Counted from the stretch's first letter, positions 36,048-46,704 are shown. The stretch is DNA of 64,000 nucleotides from Teredinibacter turnerae T7901 (GCF_000023025.1 NC_012997.1:4647125-4711124); one strand, 5' to 3'. The notes: generated from the sequence alone by a model not told the origin. Made by a program: numbers and translations.

Positions 36048-39000
36048 TCATAAGTCTCCACTCTACTAGTCCAACATTCGCCCGTGGTGCATTGCAGTTC
36101 TTGGCGATAACCTTCGACTTGTTTTTCACCACGACGAATAGCATTTGGATTATTTGGTTTTAACTCGACGACTTCGCGCGTTTCCCAGTTAACGGCATCA
36201 GCTCGTTTTCCACTTGGCAAAGTAACTTCCTTTTCAAAGCCGGGACCATAATCGTAATCCTTGTGCATTTGACGGCCTTTTGCAGCTGCCTCTGCTACTT
36301 TCGGATTCTGTGCGCCTCGCAGTCCACTCTCTGTAACCTCCTTCCCTTTCCGTCCCTTACTAAAAAGCCGAGCAGCTTTTCCTATATTTTTAGCTATACC
36401 TACGCCAGCCGCGCCGGCAGCAGCTGCAACGGCAACCTCTCCCAGATCCACCTCGCCGGTTACGGCGTACTGAATTGCCGCATCCATTGCAGCACCAATC
36501 GCGGCACCCACTAGAACCTGAATAAATTCCCCATCAGGATCATTATATTTATAAGGGTTATTATTTACATAGGCATAGCGGTTAAAGCCATGCGCTGGAC
36601 TATTCCCTCTTTGCAGATGGCCCAAAAAGTCTACAGGATCATTCGACAAAAACCGACCAATAACTGGATCATAATACCGAGCGCCAGCATAATTTAGCCC
36701 CGTATCAGCATCATATAAATGTCCAGTGTAACCTAGCTCAGACTCCAAAGGAAGATCCAAGGCCTCACCAAAAGGCATGTAGTGATGCCGACTAATAATG
36801 TCGCCCGACTCATTACTTCTCGCGACAACAGACCCCAAAAGATCGCCATGAATGTAAGTTGTAGATTTATCCACTTCCTGAAAAATCCAAAACGCACTCC
36901 ACCACCCGGATGGGGCATATGAATAGCGCAAACCATTTTCCACATTGAGCGCTGCATACGGATCGCTTGATTTTTTTAGCCGGAAAACATGGCCACCATA
37001 AACTGTGTCTTGAAGCCCTTCAACGGGCTCCACATTATCCCAAATACTTTCAGGCATTGTGCCGAAACACGCATTGACATCGCTACCTATCGAGCAAAGT
37101 GTCGACTGACTCCGATGATAATTTTTAAAATAATAGCCAAATGAACTGCCTACGCTATAGCCATGCACACTCCACAGTGCAGAATTCCAGCCTGGCAATA
37201 TCGGGCCAGCCTCTACACCCTGATTTTCCATGTTGAGAAACCAATCGCGAGCCCAATAATTTTGGATGCGGTAAAGCGGAGAGAGCTTTCTGGTTACCTT
37301 TGAAACTAAGGCATTGCCCAGATATATATAATTTGACTGCCATTCACCGCTAGTTTCGTACAAAAGTTTCCCGTTGATACCGTATAAGTAATAGGTGGTT
37401 ATGCCTCCACTTATTTTTTTAAATCGCATTCCGTTAGCGTCATACTCGTAATACTCCTCACCTGCGCGTATTACTCGATTCTGTAAATTATACTCTAAAG
37501 TCAGATCACCACTCGATGTTGTATTTCCTTTTTCATCGTATAAAAATGATTTATCCAAACTACTATCATTAAATGGTACGTTTGAGCTAACACGCTCCAG
37601 CCGGTTAGTATTTTGGCCATACTCATAACTAAGCGAGCGCCGGCTGTTGCTATAACTTTTTATATTACCTAAATCGTCATATAGTACGGACATTGATCCG
37701 TATGCCGAAGAGCTCGATAACGCAGTTAAAAATCGATCCATAGGATCGTAAGTCATACTGTAAATACTGTAGGCCGGCATAACAGGGTCGATAATGCTAC
37801 GTACGTTACTATTCGCATCATAGGTGTAATTTAGGTTAACATTTGTTGTACCGCCGTTTTTATCTGTGATACTCTTCGGGCGAAACAGCTCATCCCGCAC
37901 TATCGTTCTAGCAATACCATTCCCAAATATTAGTGATCTCAAATCTCCATTTGCGCTATAGCTAACCTCGGAAATAATTTTATCCGCTGTATTTAATCGA
38001 CCGTCAAATACACTTGTAATTGCCCTTACACCGCCGCGAGCGTCAGGAGCATAGTTGTATTTGGTTCCGTCAGGGTATGTGATAGCCTCTATATATCCGT
38101 AGGCATCGATATTATAGTCTAACGATATCTCACTACCTTCGATATTTAATATCTCCTGCTCGACAGCTCCCAACGAAGTGTATTTGTATTTACGCGTTGG
38201 CCCAGGGGTAAGTGAACTAACTTTTACCCTGCTATTCTTATCGTATCCATAGCTTATTACTGAACTCCCATTCCCGAAGCTTTTTTTCGATATATTTCCA
38301 AGATTGTCATAGTAGTATCGAATTTTGTTTTCGCTTGAAACAGAATAGTCGCAACCTTTCGGGGCTGTATCATGGTAGCCAACGCTCGCTTCCCAACTGA
38401 GCAAATTGTTTACTTGATATTCATAGAGCTTTGCACCTACATCAATCCTACTGGTTTTACAGAGGCGCTGATGATCGTCGTACGATCTATATTCTGTCAC
38501 CCCAGCTTGCGTTATTTCTTCTGCTAAGCCGAACCTGTTGTAAATAATCGAAGTTGTTACAAAGTCAGGATTTTCAATTTCCGAGGGTAAGCCTGGCTCT
38601 CCTGACACCAATCTTAGATAACTAGTGGTCGTTGGCTGACCTCGACCATTTTTATGCGTTATTTTATTTCCACTTGCGTAAGTGTTTTTTGTTACATAGT
38701 TAAAGTCCGTATCTTTTGTATTTAGTAACCTACCTAGGGCGTCATATTCATAAGTGACACCACCTAAGGAGTTAGAGCTGTTGGCCTCGCGCCCTGCAAA
38801 TGTTGTACGACCCAGATAATCATAGGCTTTTCTTTTATAACGTTTATCGGAAGGAAAGGTGGAGTCAAGCGAATAATTAAACACCTCTTTACCAACTGCA
38901 TTGTAGTAAGCAACTTCGAACAGATCTCCTCTTTGCGTGGTAATCTTTTCCATACCCGCTTCAACATCAACAAAACCCTCTGATGAAACGGTATGCTGGT

Positions 39001-41305
39001 AACTGATATTTATGTCGTGCCACTTAGAATCGCAATAGTCTATTTTTCTAATTTTACCCACACCGTTATAGTCAAGGTCGGCACAGTTACCTTCAAAGTC
39101 TGAAATTTTTTTTTGCCAACCGTTATCATCAACAGTTGTGTACTGGTACTTGAAACCACTGCCCTCACTCATTGGCTTCGTTATCGTTTGCGCAACACCT
39201 CTTTTATAGTCTGAATAGTCCGTCCAGGTACCATTCTGCTCTACTCGGTAAGCCAGCCCATTAGCGTGATATTTTACATACTTCTTTTGAGCACTGCCGT
39301 TCAAATAAACTTGATATGGAAGCAAAGGGTAAGATGAGGTCGCAGAATAGTACTCTATCTTGTCAACTTCCGAATACGAGACCCCATCGTCCGAGACAAA
39401 TTTTTCATGGGGCAAACCAAGAACCCACAAATTTTCGTCGTTAGTATACGTATATTTCTGATATTCCTTCCAGTCGCTGAAATTATTGGATACTTCTGAT
39501 ATTTTCAAGAAACCAAATTCATCAAAATACGAATACTTTTGGTTAAAGACATCTTCACCATCATCATAATAGTAGGATTCTTTTGCCAATTCCGGTCTTA
39601 TTCGATAGTAGAGCTTGTTTCGATTCTTGTGATAATTATCGTTAGCTAGTTTCCCGACCTCTTCACCAATTTTTTTGTAGGTAAACTCTGATCGTTTTAG
39701 CAACACCTCGCTATCTTTATCGAAAACATCTACCGCGATTACCTGGTTTTCAGTTATTGATTCAAACCGTCGATCAACATATGAAATTTCAATTTTTTTC
39801 GGACCCGTGATTTTCACAGACCGATAGTTCAACGGATTTGTGATTATAGGCGGCAACTCCCCATATGAAGCTCTAATTGGTTCTGGTTTGGGGATATTCA
39901 TTTGGTTGACTTCTCCATCGTCATAATCATCTATATCCCAACTAGAAAAATCCCAGTATTCGCCGGGATTTTCTGAATATTCATATTCCCATACTGCTGT
40001 TTCCACCCCAGGACCACTTACTTCACGCTCAACCAATGACCCCGTAATCGTGCAATTGATGTCCGTTGCAACCCATGGTATCGGCGGCGTCATATAAAAC
40101 GGATCTATCAACTCATTCAACCCGATATAAACGTTGGTTCTTCCGTGATATACGGCCTTGAATCCGTATTTAACTTTATATCCCTCAGGCGTTAAAAAGT
40201 AGGTACTTTTAATTTCAGAGTTATTTCCCCAGTCTTCACAAATAAATCTACCCTCGTAGCGATTACTCGCTTTAATCGAGTCACTATCAGGAATAAGATG
40301 ATACAAATCTTTGTGATACTTCCAACTTGTTTGGTCCGGCAATATCGCTTTTGTTAACCAATAGCCACCATCTCCGTGCTCATATATCCATTCGCGCCCG
40401 TTCGCGGTAGCTTTGACGGCTCTGCGGCCGGATAGCCCCACAAAATCCTCACTACCGATTTGATCATACTCAATATCGATGCGCCGCCCATCCGAGGCAA
40501 TAATCGATTTCATCTCGCCATAGCTGTCGTAGTTGTAGGTCACATAGTTACCAAATCGATCCTCTATACGCGTCGCCATAATGAGACGAGTTTTTGCTGG
40601 CCCCACGAATTTACCAATGTCGTTTGCCCTATTATAGTAAGTACGAACCTGGTTAAACGTGTACTTAAATCCGTTGGGCGATAAGACGACAAACCCCTCT
40701 TGCCCGTTGGGATTTTGCAAACATTCGACAACTTTATAATTTGATTTTGTAACTTGCTGCCCAGCCGAATTTATTAGCAAGAGATCATCAGTAGTATTAG
40801 GAATATGTAAATACTTCCCCTGCCAAAAGTGATTTATTCCGTAATAGTATTTGTTGTTGTAACTAAACTGTACTGAAGATCCAGTACAGTTTTTACCGTG
40901 GTACCAGGATGACTCATTGTCCCACTCATAATAATGCGCTGGCTGTTTCGTATATGGCACTGCACCGCGTATATATGGGATATCCCAAACCCATCCGCCG
41001 GGACCCCCTGTTTCAGAGGTTTCATCCGTCGGCAGTACTCGCGTCAACTCGACCGGGATATCAAAATTACCAGGGATGGATATGTCAGTGGTTCTTAAAG
41101 ATATTTTTCCAGTTGCGTAATCATAGTTTTCTCCCTCGACCCAGGCGTTTTTTACTCTGGCGACTCTGGAATCTTTAACCATCTGCTCCACTTCGCCTAT
41201 ACCGAATGTAACGCCATCCCCAGAATCCACGGCAGCGTTCACCGTCACTGCAAAAACAACGCTACATAGACAAAAAACGACACTCAAAAAATTATTCACT
41301 GACAT
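36044..41305 (-). CDS. Secreted Rhs/YD-repeat toxin with ricin-like insert and nuclease tail
   Basis: 1753 residues. Signal peptide about 1-24 (ending VTVNAA); N-terminal beta-rich region; YD repeats from about 600 to 1340 (YDALGRLLN, YDKNSRVKV, YDDLGNIKS); a ricin-type lectin-like insert about 1343-1479 (YRIQNYWARDWFLNME and PSGWWSAFWIFQEV); the Rhs core end GARYYDPVIGRFLSNDPVD and NRYAYVNNNPYKYNDPDGE (to about 1594). The variable tail (1595-1753) has a hydrophobic stretch and a PD-(D/E)xK-like motif: Asp1703 (KRADAVNW), then VVELKP with Glu1714 and Lys1716. No PAAR or VgrG is visible, so export is probably Sec-dependent. Composition is clearly more AT-rich than the neighbours, suggesting transfer. 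Confidence 0.88.
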   Translation of the reverse strand: MSVNNFLSVVFCLCSVVFAVTVNAAVDSGDGVTFGIGEVEQMVKDSRVARVKNAWVEGENYDYATGKISLRTTDISIPGNFDIPVELTRVLPTDETSETGGPGGWVWDIPYIRGAVPYTKQPAHYYEWDNESSWYHGKNCTGSSVQFSYNNKYYYGINHFWQGKYLHIPNTTDDLLLINSAGQQVTKSNYKVVECLQNPNGQEGFVVLSPNGFKYTFNQVRTYYNRANDIGKFVGPAKTRLIMATRIEDRFGNYVTYNYDSYGEMKSIIASDGRRIDIEYDQIGSEDFVGLSGRRAVKATANGREWIYEHGDGGYWLTKAILPDQTSWKYHKDLYHLIPDSDSIKASNRYEGRFICEDWGNNSEIKSTYFLTPEGYKVKYGFKAVYHGRTNVYIGLNELIDPFYMTPPIPWVATDINCTITGSLVEREVSGPGVETAVWEYEYSENPGEYWDFSSWDIDDYDDGEVNQMNIPKPEPIRASYGELPPIITNPLNYRSVKITGPKKIEISYVDRRFESITENQVIAVDVFDKDSEVLLKRSEFTYKKIGEEVGKLANDNYHKNRNKLYYRIRPELAKESYYYDDGEDVFNQKYSYFDEFGFLKISEVSNNFSDWKEYQKYTYTNDENLWVLGLPHEKFVSDDGVSYSEVDKIEYYSATSSYPLLPYQVYLNGSAQKKYVKYHANGLAYRVEQNGTWTDYSDYKRGVAQTITKPMSEGSGFKYQYTTVDDNGWQKKISDFEGNCADLDYNGVGKIRKIDYCDSKWHDINISYQHTVSSEGFVDVEAGMEKITTQRGDLFEVAYYNAVGKEVFNYSLDSTFPSDKRYKRKAYDYLGRTTFAGREANSSNSLGGVTYEYDALGRLLNTKDTDFNYVTKNTYASGNKITHKNGRGQPTTTSYLRLVSGEPGLPSEIENPDFVTTSIIYNRFGLAEEITQAGVTEYRSYDDHQRLCKTSRIDVGAKLYEYQVNNLLSWEASVGYHDTAPKGCDYSVSSENKIRYYYDNLGNISKKSFGNGSSVISYGYDKNSRVKVSSLTPGPTRKYKYTSLGAVEQEILNIEGSEISLDYNIDAYGYIEAITYPDGTKYNYAPDARGGVRAITSVFDGRLNTADKIISEVSYSANGDLRSLIFGNGIARTIVRDELFRPKSITDKNGGTTNVNLNYTYDANSNVRSIIDPVMPAYSIYSMTYDPMDRFLTALSSSSAYGSMSVLYDDLGNIKSYSNSRRSLSYEYGQNTNRLERVSSNVPFNDSSLDKSFLYDEKGNTTSSGDLTLEYNLQNRVIRAGEEYYEYDANGMRFKKISGGITTYYLYGINGKLLYETSGEWQSNYIYLGNALVSKVTRKLSPLYRIQNYWARDWFLNMENQGVEAGPILPGWNSALWSVHGYSVGSSFGYYFKNYHRSQSTLCSIGSDVNACFGTMPESIWDNVEPVEGLQDTVYGGHVFRLKKSSDPYAALNVENGLRYSYAPSGWWSAFWIFQEVDKSTTYIHGDLLGSVVARSNESGDIISRHHYMPFGEALDLPLESELGYTGHLYDADTGLNYAGARYYDPVIGRFLSNDPVDFLGHLQRGNSPAHGFNRYAYVNNNPYKYNDPDGEFIQVLVGAAIGAAMDAAIQYAVTGEVDLGEVAVAAAAGAAGVGIAKNIGKAARLFSKGRKGKEVTESGLRGAQNPKVAEAAAKGRQMHKDYDYGPGFEKEVTLPSGKRADAVNWETREVVELKPNNPNAIRRGEKQVEGYRQELQCTTGECWTSRVETYE

Positions 41306-42085
41306 AACAACTCCAAATGGTCACGCTAATACTCGACCTATATTCCAATAGCCCTGCAATCCTGCAACGACAACGAATCACTCAATCAATAAAGTACATA
41401 GCAAACATGCTTCCGAGGAATTGACGCACAAATCCACGTTAACGTCTAGCAAAAACTAATGAAATAGTTTGAAATACCGCAGTGCATACACAAAGTTTAA
41501 ATTACGCATACATATATTGCAGTTGAGAATATTGAACCGCTCCTTAAGGTGGCGTCAGAACTCATCTCGCACCACTACAGTTCAAATTCGGTTTTGTTGG
41601 TAAAGGTCCGGCAGGCTTTTGTAATTGGCGAACGATGACAATAGTTCAGTGCACTAAACTTCAAAACAAGGTGGGCGGAGCGTTCAAAGAAATGGAGAAC
41701 TGTGTTCTATTGTTTTTTAAGCGGGACTAAAGTTATGCAATTTAATAGGCGACTAAATGCGTGCTCAGATCAATTCATCTCAGATGGGCGGTACAAGCAC
41801 AGGGTTACTAAGCATACAAAATTGTCATGCAAATACTTATTTTTTCTGAAGTGAAAAAAGGAGGTAAAATTACAAATCATGCGAGCAGTCCGTCTAGCGA
41901 CATAAAATTATAAAAACCTTGTTTTTTTAATCGGCTTGAGAGATTTCTGCTTTTATAGAGCTAGACGACCAAACTCACCACTCCTGCTAACCAGCTAAAT
42001 TTTTCGATTCACGGCGACTTTCTGTAATATTCACCACTCAGAAACAGTGCCCGAGCCACCCCCAAGCACTGTTTACAACAAAAAA
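41306..42085. other. AT-rich gene-free stretch upstream of the Rhs gene
   Basis: 780 bases, the longest gene-free stretch here, as AT-rich as the Rhs gene. A 48-codon open stretch around 41501-41637 (plus strand; VENIEPLLKVASELISHH) has no start and no recognisable relative. Around 41740-41800 the sequence AATTTAATAGGCGACTAAAT weakly recalls the dispersed repeat. It should contain the Rhs promoter. Confidence 0.4.
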
Positions 42086-42538
42086 CTAACTAAACAACCA
42101 GTTACCAATGGTGATAAACAGCCACCATGCCCCGGCCAGCAACAAAGGCAGCAACAGGATTCCGATTTGGCGAAGGTAGCCAACGCCGAGGTGTTTTATT
42201 TTTTTGGAGACGAAGCGAAGGGCTAAAAAGAAGATAACCGCGTAAGCAACTACACCCAACACGGATATAGTCAGGTTCATGTTGTTAAATTCCGTTAACT
42301 CAAGCTGATCGAGCGTTGTCCAGACAATCCAAAATGTTTTAAGCGGTACCACGATCACAAAATAATAAAAGGCGGCAAAAAAGCTATAGGGGGTGTCTAA
42401 TTGTTGCCAGTTTGAAAGCAGCTCCCAGAGCCAAACCAAGCCACTTATAGTCGCGACAATCAATGCCCCGAATGCAACAAAGCTACCGGCCTGCTTCCGC
42501 GCCTCGTTTGCCTCTGTGGTAACGATTACTGTTTCCAT
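42086..42538 (-). CDS. Four-helix membrane protein, family unknown
   Basis: 150 residues. Hydrophobic segments at about 19-40, 56-78, 87-108 and 122-148 (LVWLWELL, FAAFYYFVIVVPLKTFWIVW, TISVLGVVAYAVIFFLALRF, QIGILLLPLLLAGAWWLFI), with a short basic loop VSKKIKHLG. No family recognised. It is on the same strand as the next unknown membrane gene, 373 bases downstream of it, so the two may be functionally linked but not obviously one operon. Confidence 0.6.
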   Translation of the reverse strand: METVIVTTEANEARKQAGSFVAFGALIVATISGLVWLWELLSNWQQLDTPYSFFAAFYYFVIVVPLKTFWIVWTTLDQLELTEFNNMNLTISVLGVVAYAVIFFLALRFVSKKIKHLGVGYLRQIGILLLPLLLAGAWWLFITIGNWLFS

Positions 42539-42911
42539 TTTTCTTCCTTATGTAACTCAAATATTAAATAATTGGCATCAATCTCGAGACTGTGTTTTGT
42601 TCACTTCCGTTTATATCTGGATGAATGCTCATGTAACACGCAATAGCCTGGTAATCGGATGAAAACCAAGTTCTTTAAACCTCACAATGCTAGCGAGAGG
42701 TTGGCGCCGAATTAAACCATAGCAAATTAGTAGGCCGGTGGTTTTCAAGGCCGAAATTTACAAATTTACACAATTTTGCAGAGGAGACGGTTCGGTTTGG
42801 ACGTAATAAAAGGGCGGTTAAAAAAGAGGCAGGTGTTAATACGATTTATTCGCGCAGATTAGGCGGCCGCAGCCACCCAATCGAGAGGCGTTTTTAGTAT
42901 TCTTTAAAGGT
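42539..42911. other. Non-coding stretch between two membrane-protein genes
   Basis: 373 bases with no supported gene. It should hold the promoter of the four-helix protein. No clear repeat or hairpin seen. Confidence 0.4.
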
Positions 42912-44204
42912 TTATTTTTTGGTATCTATTGGTTTAGCTTCCACCGGTGTGGTTTCCACTGGCGTTTGCTCTTTCGGCTTGGGCTCGCCAGATTCCGTGT
43001 CGGGCGCTTGCGGTTTTCCAGAAACCGATTTCATTAAGGAGTCGTTCATATCGCGAATTTTTACGAGTATGGCCTCGGAAGCGAAGCCACACACAAATGC
43101 AAGGGCGACGGAGGAAAGCGTGCTGGATGGCGAAAACAAATGGAAAGCGACCAGCGCTATTAACGGTGCGGAGATCACCTGCATAATCTGAAAGATAATA
43201 CAGCCGCGGATACGGTAGGCTATCGAGAAACCGATTTGGCATTCGTCGATTACCGTAGGGTCGTTAATGGTTTTGATCATCTGCTGTCGGCCTTCCCAGT
43301 ATTCCCGCTGTAACTCGGGCACTCTGCGAATCAACCCAATAATGCCGCCGAGTTGTGCGATGATCAGCACATAGAGTGGTACCACGATTCCACCGTACAC
43401 AATAAATTTTGCATCGCCGTAGTCCTCGTGGCTCACCCGCAGCCAGTAGCTGCCTTGCTCGTCCTGAATCAGGTTGCGCGTAGCTATGCGATACTCACCG
43501 CCCCTGCGTTTCACAATATGCGGGTCGTAAATATAACAGTCGCGCATATCGGCGTCGTCAGTTGCAGGTTGCGTGCATATTTTTCGATTTTCTGGTTCTA
43601 TGTTTGCCGGGTTCAATACAATAGCGCGCCCGTCGGCAGCGGTAATCATCGCGGGCAGTAACTGTATCTGGCTGTCGCCAACCGGCTGTACCGTTCCACC
43701 TAATTGCACAACCCATTGATTCCCCGTCGTATCTTGTGGTGCACTTTGTTGCGGGCAGCGGATTTCTTCGGGAATGGATTTGCCGCTGCCGCTGATGTCG
43801 AGCGCACATGCGTGAACAATACCCACCGGGCTATAGATCATTTTCTGCTGCACCTCGCCTTTGCCCACCCACATAATCAAAGCGAGCGGAAAGAAAATGG
43901 ACGTAAGGCTAAATGCGTAGGCAGTTATGAACAAAATTCGCATAGCGAAGGTGGTCGGCGGCGAGGTAAAACTCACGGCGAAAACGCCCGCAAACAACAG
44001 GGTGGACAGCAATACAACCTTGAGCAGTTGATACAGCTCCCGAGCGGAAGGATCGGTGGTTGCCATGTTATCCATATAGATCATGGAGAAAGCACAGAGC
44101 GCGCCGACGATCACCAGGCCAACCAACCAGCACCGCATATCGCTGTATTTTTTGTTCGGGTCCAATTTTTTGGTGTCTGCGGTTTTATTATTGTTGGTAT
44201 CCAT
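42912..44204 (-). CDS. Large membrane protein with periplasmic-type domain, family unknown
   Basis: 430 residues. Hydrophobic helices at about 27-46, 63-82 and 89-113; then a hydrophilic domain of about 145 residues (120-265) with four Cys (HACALDI, EIRCPQ, KICTQ, RDCYIYD) that could form disulphides if extracytoplasmic; further helices near 272-292, 330-355 and 362-380; and a Pro/Glu/Thr/Lys-rich tail (PKPKEQTPVETTPVEAKP). I do not recognise the family. Single gene with its own upstream region. Confidence 0.6.
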   Translation of the reverse strand: MDTNNNKTADTKKLDPNKKYSDMRCWLVGLVIVGALCAFSMIYMDNMATTDPSARELYQLLKVVLLSTLLFAGVFAVSFTSPPTTFAMRILFITAYAFSLTSIFFPLALIMWVGKGEVQQKMIYSPVGIVHACALDISGSGKSIPEEIRCPQQSAPQDTTGNQWVVQLGGTVQPVGDSQIQLLPAMITAADGRAIVLNPANIEPENRKICTQPATDDADMRDCYIYDPHIVKRRGGEYRIATRNLIQDEQGSYWLRVSHEDYGDAKFIVYGGIVVPLYVLIIAQLGGIIGLIRRVPELQREYWEGRQQMIKTINDPTVIDECQIGFSIAYRIRGCIIFQIMQVISAPLIALVAFHLFSPSSTLSSVALAFVCGFASEAILVKIRDMNDSLMKSVSGKPQAPDTESGEPKPKEQTPVETTPVEAKPIDTKK

Positions 44205-44419
44205 TAATCAATCCCTGAGCGGAGATGTTGTGATTCGCCTGCCGACTATAACGGCTATATGTGCGATCGCCAATCCTCTACCGCCCCCTTTATATCGCCT
44301 CACTGAGGCAAAGCCCGCATCGACTAATACAACCTGGCAGCGCTAGAAAACCACACTGTCGATTGAAATCCCTGGCGAACGCCCTAAAATTCACCTCGAA
44401 ACCAGCCGAGGAGGCCACG

Positions 44420-44677
44420 ATGTTCGATCAAATCGCAAAACAGCTCTTCAACGATATCAGCGATAAAGTGTCTGCAATTTCATCCAGCGACAGTAACGCC
44501 AGTTCACAGGTGCGCGCCGCCCTGGAAAGCGGCTTGCGCAAACTGAACCTGGTCACTCGAGAGGAATTCGATGCCCAACAGGCGGTGCTGTTGCGTACAC
44601 GCGAGAAGCTGGAATTACTGGAGAAGAAGATCGCGGAGCTGGAAACCGCGCAACAGGCGCCGCAGCAGCCAGAATAG
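44420..44677 (+). CDS. ubiK: Ubiquinone biosynthesis accessory factor UbiK (YqiC/BMFP)
   Basis: 85 residues from the ATG at 44420, preceded by GAGGAGG; an upstream frame extension lacks any conserved sequence. [20 protein letters not shown] is the usual start, and [32 protein letters not shown], in parts, is the coiled coil that trimerises. UbiK assists the UbiJ-bound ubiquinone-making complex. Stands alone, with comM 460 bases downstream. Confidence 0.9.
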   Translation: MFDQIAKQLFNDISDKVSAISSSDSNASSQVRAALESGLRKLNLVTREEFDAQQAVLLRTREKLELLEKKIAELETAQQAPQQPE

Positions 44678-44839
44678 CAGGTTGTTTTATCAGCAATTTA
44701 AGCACCAAGCACCTTAACACTCGCTGGTGGCCGTATACGCGCTCGTATGTCCTACCGCTGGCCACCTAGCAAAGGCTTGAAATGCCCTTGTAATGCCCGC
44801 CACACCCTTAACCGTACCGCCGACCGCGCGCGCATGCTT

Positions 44840-44987
44840 ATTTACCTGGCAATGAAACACTGCGAAGTGGATAAGCGGTGCAGGGAAGCACGTAATTGCC
44901 CGGGTAATGTAAGCCTTTGAACTATCAGACAATCCACCCATTCGCGCCAGTGTTTCAAGGGCGCGCGATTAAATAGTAACTAGGTTC
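44840..44987 (-). repeat. Dispersed repeat, copy E (inverted)
   Basis: Read on the minus strand: TATTTAATCGCGCGCCCTTG, AAACACTGGCGCGAATGGG, TGTCTGATAGTTCAAAGGC, TTACATTACCCGGGCAATTA, CTTCCCTGCACCGCTTATCC, ACTTCGCA, and TTTCATTGCC. The full right half is present; the left hairpin is shortened. It lies between ubiK and comM. Confidence 0.82.
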
Positions 44988-45141
44988 CCTTCTCAAGGTG
45001 AATATCTCACAGCGTGGCGGCGCAATCCTACCTAATATTGCGTGATCCAACACAACTAAAACACCCGTTTAGTTTTCCATTAACACGCGAACCACTGGCG
45101 TTTCTTTCGCCAATGGTGAGATTCTTTGGACGTGCGGACCT

Positions 45142-46680
45142 ATGTCACTTGCTATCGTATATACCCGGGCACAGCTGGGTATTGAATCACCATTGGTCAC
45201 CGTGGAAACGCATCTTTCGGGCGGCTTGCCGGGTTTTACAATTGTCGGCCTCCCGGAGGCGGCGGTTAAGGAAAGCAAAGATCGCGTGCGCAGCGCTCTC
45301 CTTAACAGTCACTTTGAATTCCCCCAACAGCGGATTACGGTCAATCTGGCGCCGGCAGACCTGCCCAAAGAAGGTGGCCGCTACGATCTGGCCATCGCAC
45401 TCGGAATTCTCGCCGCCTCTGGCCAGATCCCCGATCAAACACTCGAGAACTACGAATTTATCGGCGAACTTGCCCTCAGTGGCGATTTACGGCGCATCCG
45501 TGGCGCCATCCCCGTGGCCATCGCCTGTGGCAACGAGAATCGCACCCTGGTACTGCCCAGTGAAAACGCAACGGAAGCCGCACTTAGTAAGAAGACCGAT
45601 GTACTGATTGCGCCCAATTTATTGAGCGTGTGCGCACACCTTCACCAACGTGAACCCTTAACCCCCCCCGAAAAGCCACTCACCCACGAGGCGTTTTACC
45701 CCATCGATATGGCCGATGTGAAAGGCCAGGCGCAAGCCAGACGCGCACTGGAAATCGCTGCCAGCGGTGGTCACAATCTGCTGTTTTACGGGCCACCCGG
45801 CACCGGTAAATCCATGCTGGCATCCCGCCTGCCCACCATTATGCCCCCGCTCAACGACGACGAAGCGCTGGAAGTCGCCGCTATCAAATCGGTCTCCAGC
45901 CACACCAGCGGCGGTGACTGGCTCGCGCGCCCATTTCGCTCTCCCCACCACACGTCGTCTGGCGTTGCCCTTGTCGGCGGCGGCACTCACCCCCGCCCCG
46001 GCGAAATCTCGCTCTCCCACAAGGGTGTGTTGTTTTTGGATGAGCTGCCTGAGTTTCCCCGGCAGGTGCTGGAAGTTCTCAGAGAGCCATTGGAAAGCGG
46101 CAAGATTTGTGTCTCCCGCGCCAGTGCCCAGGTAGAGTTTCCGGCAAGATTTCAGTTAATCGCGGCGATGAACCCCTGTCCTTGCGGATTTCTGAACGAC
46201 GGCACCGGCCGTTGTCGCTGTACACCGCAGCAAATTTCCCGTTATCGGGATAAAATTTCCGGGCCACTGCTGGATCGAATCGATTTGCAAATTCATGTGG
46301 CCAGTATTCCACTGGAAGAACTGCAGAAAAAAGCCGAAGGTGAAAGCAGCTGCACCATACGCAAACGGGTAATGCGTACCCGCGCCCGCCAGCTTATGCG
46401 CCAGGGCAAACCCAACGCAGAATTGCAAGGCAAGGAACTCGCCCGCTATTGCGATCTCGGCAAGCAGGAAGCGCAGTTACTGGCAACCGCGCTGCAACGT
46501 TTACATTTGTCAGCACGCGCATACGACCGTGTGCTGCGGGTTGCGCGTACCATTGCCGATATGAACGAATGCGACAAGATCAGTACGGTTCATGTATCCG
46601 AAGCACTCGGCTATCGCAATCTCGACCGGGCAAATGTGGAGCCAATGAAACCACGCCCCTTGGGGGTCTCTGAGTACTAG
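45142..46680 (+). CDS. comM: Competence-related Mg-chelatase-like AAA+ ATPase ComM (YifB)
   Basis: 512 residues, full length. N-terminal Lon-protease-like fold (MSLAIVYTRAQLGIESP, LPGFTIVGLPEAAVKESKDR), AAA+ domain with Walker A GPPGTGKS (about 217-224) and Walker B VLFLDELPEF, the four-Cys patch MNPCPCGFLNDGTGRCRC, and a C-terminal helical domain. ComM is a hexameric helicase that extends branch migration during natural transformation and recombination. No other competence genes nearby. Confidence 0.93.
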   Translation: MSLAIVYTRAQLGIESPLVTVETHLSGGLPGFTIVGLPEAAVKESKDRVRSALLNSHFEFPQQRITVNLAPADLPKEGGRYDLAIALGILAASGQIPDQTLENYEFIGELALSGDLRRIRGAIPVAIACGNENRTLVLPSENATEAALSKKTDVLIAPNLLSVCAHLHQREPLTPPEKPLTHEAFYPIDMADVKGQAQARRALEIAASGGHNLLFYGPPGTGKSMLASRLPTIMPPLNDDEALEVAAIKSVSSHTSGGDWLARPFRSPHHTSSGVALVGGGTHPRPGEISLSHKGVLFLDELPEFPRQVLEVLREPLESGKICVSRASAQVEFPARFQLIAAMNPCPCGFLNDGTGRCRCTPQQISRYRDKISGPLLDRIDLQIHVASIPLEELQKKAEGESSCTIRKRVMRTRARQLMRQGKPNAELQGKELARYCDLGKQEAQLLATALQRLHLSARAYDRVLRVARTIADMNECDKISTVHVSEALGYRNLDRANVEPMKPRPLGVSEY

Positions 46681-46704
46681 GGCAATAACAAGCAGGAGAA
46701 CACG

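Noticed and set aside
41501-41637. Plus-strand open stretch VENIEPLLKVASELISHH in AT-rich DNA
   Set aside because: No start codon, no homologue recognised, and too short to call even as a remnant.
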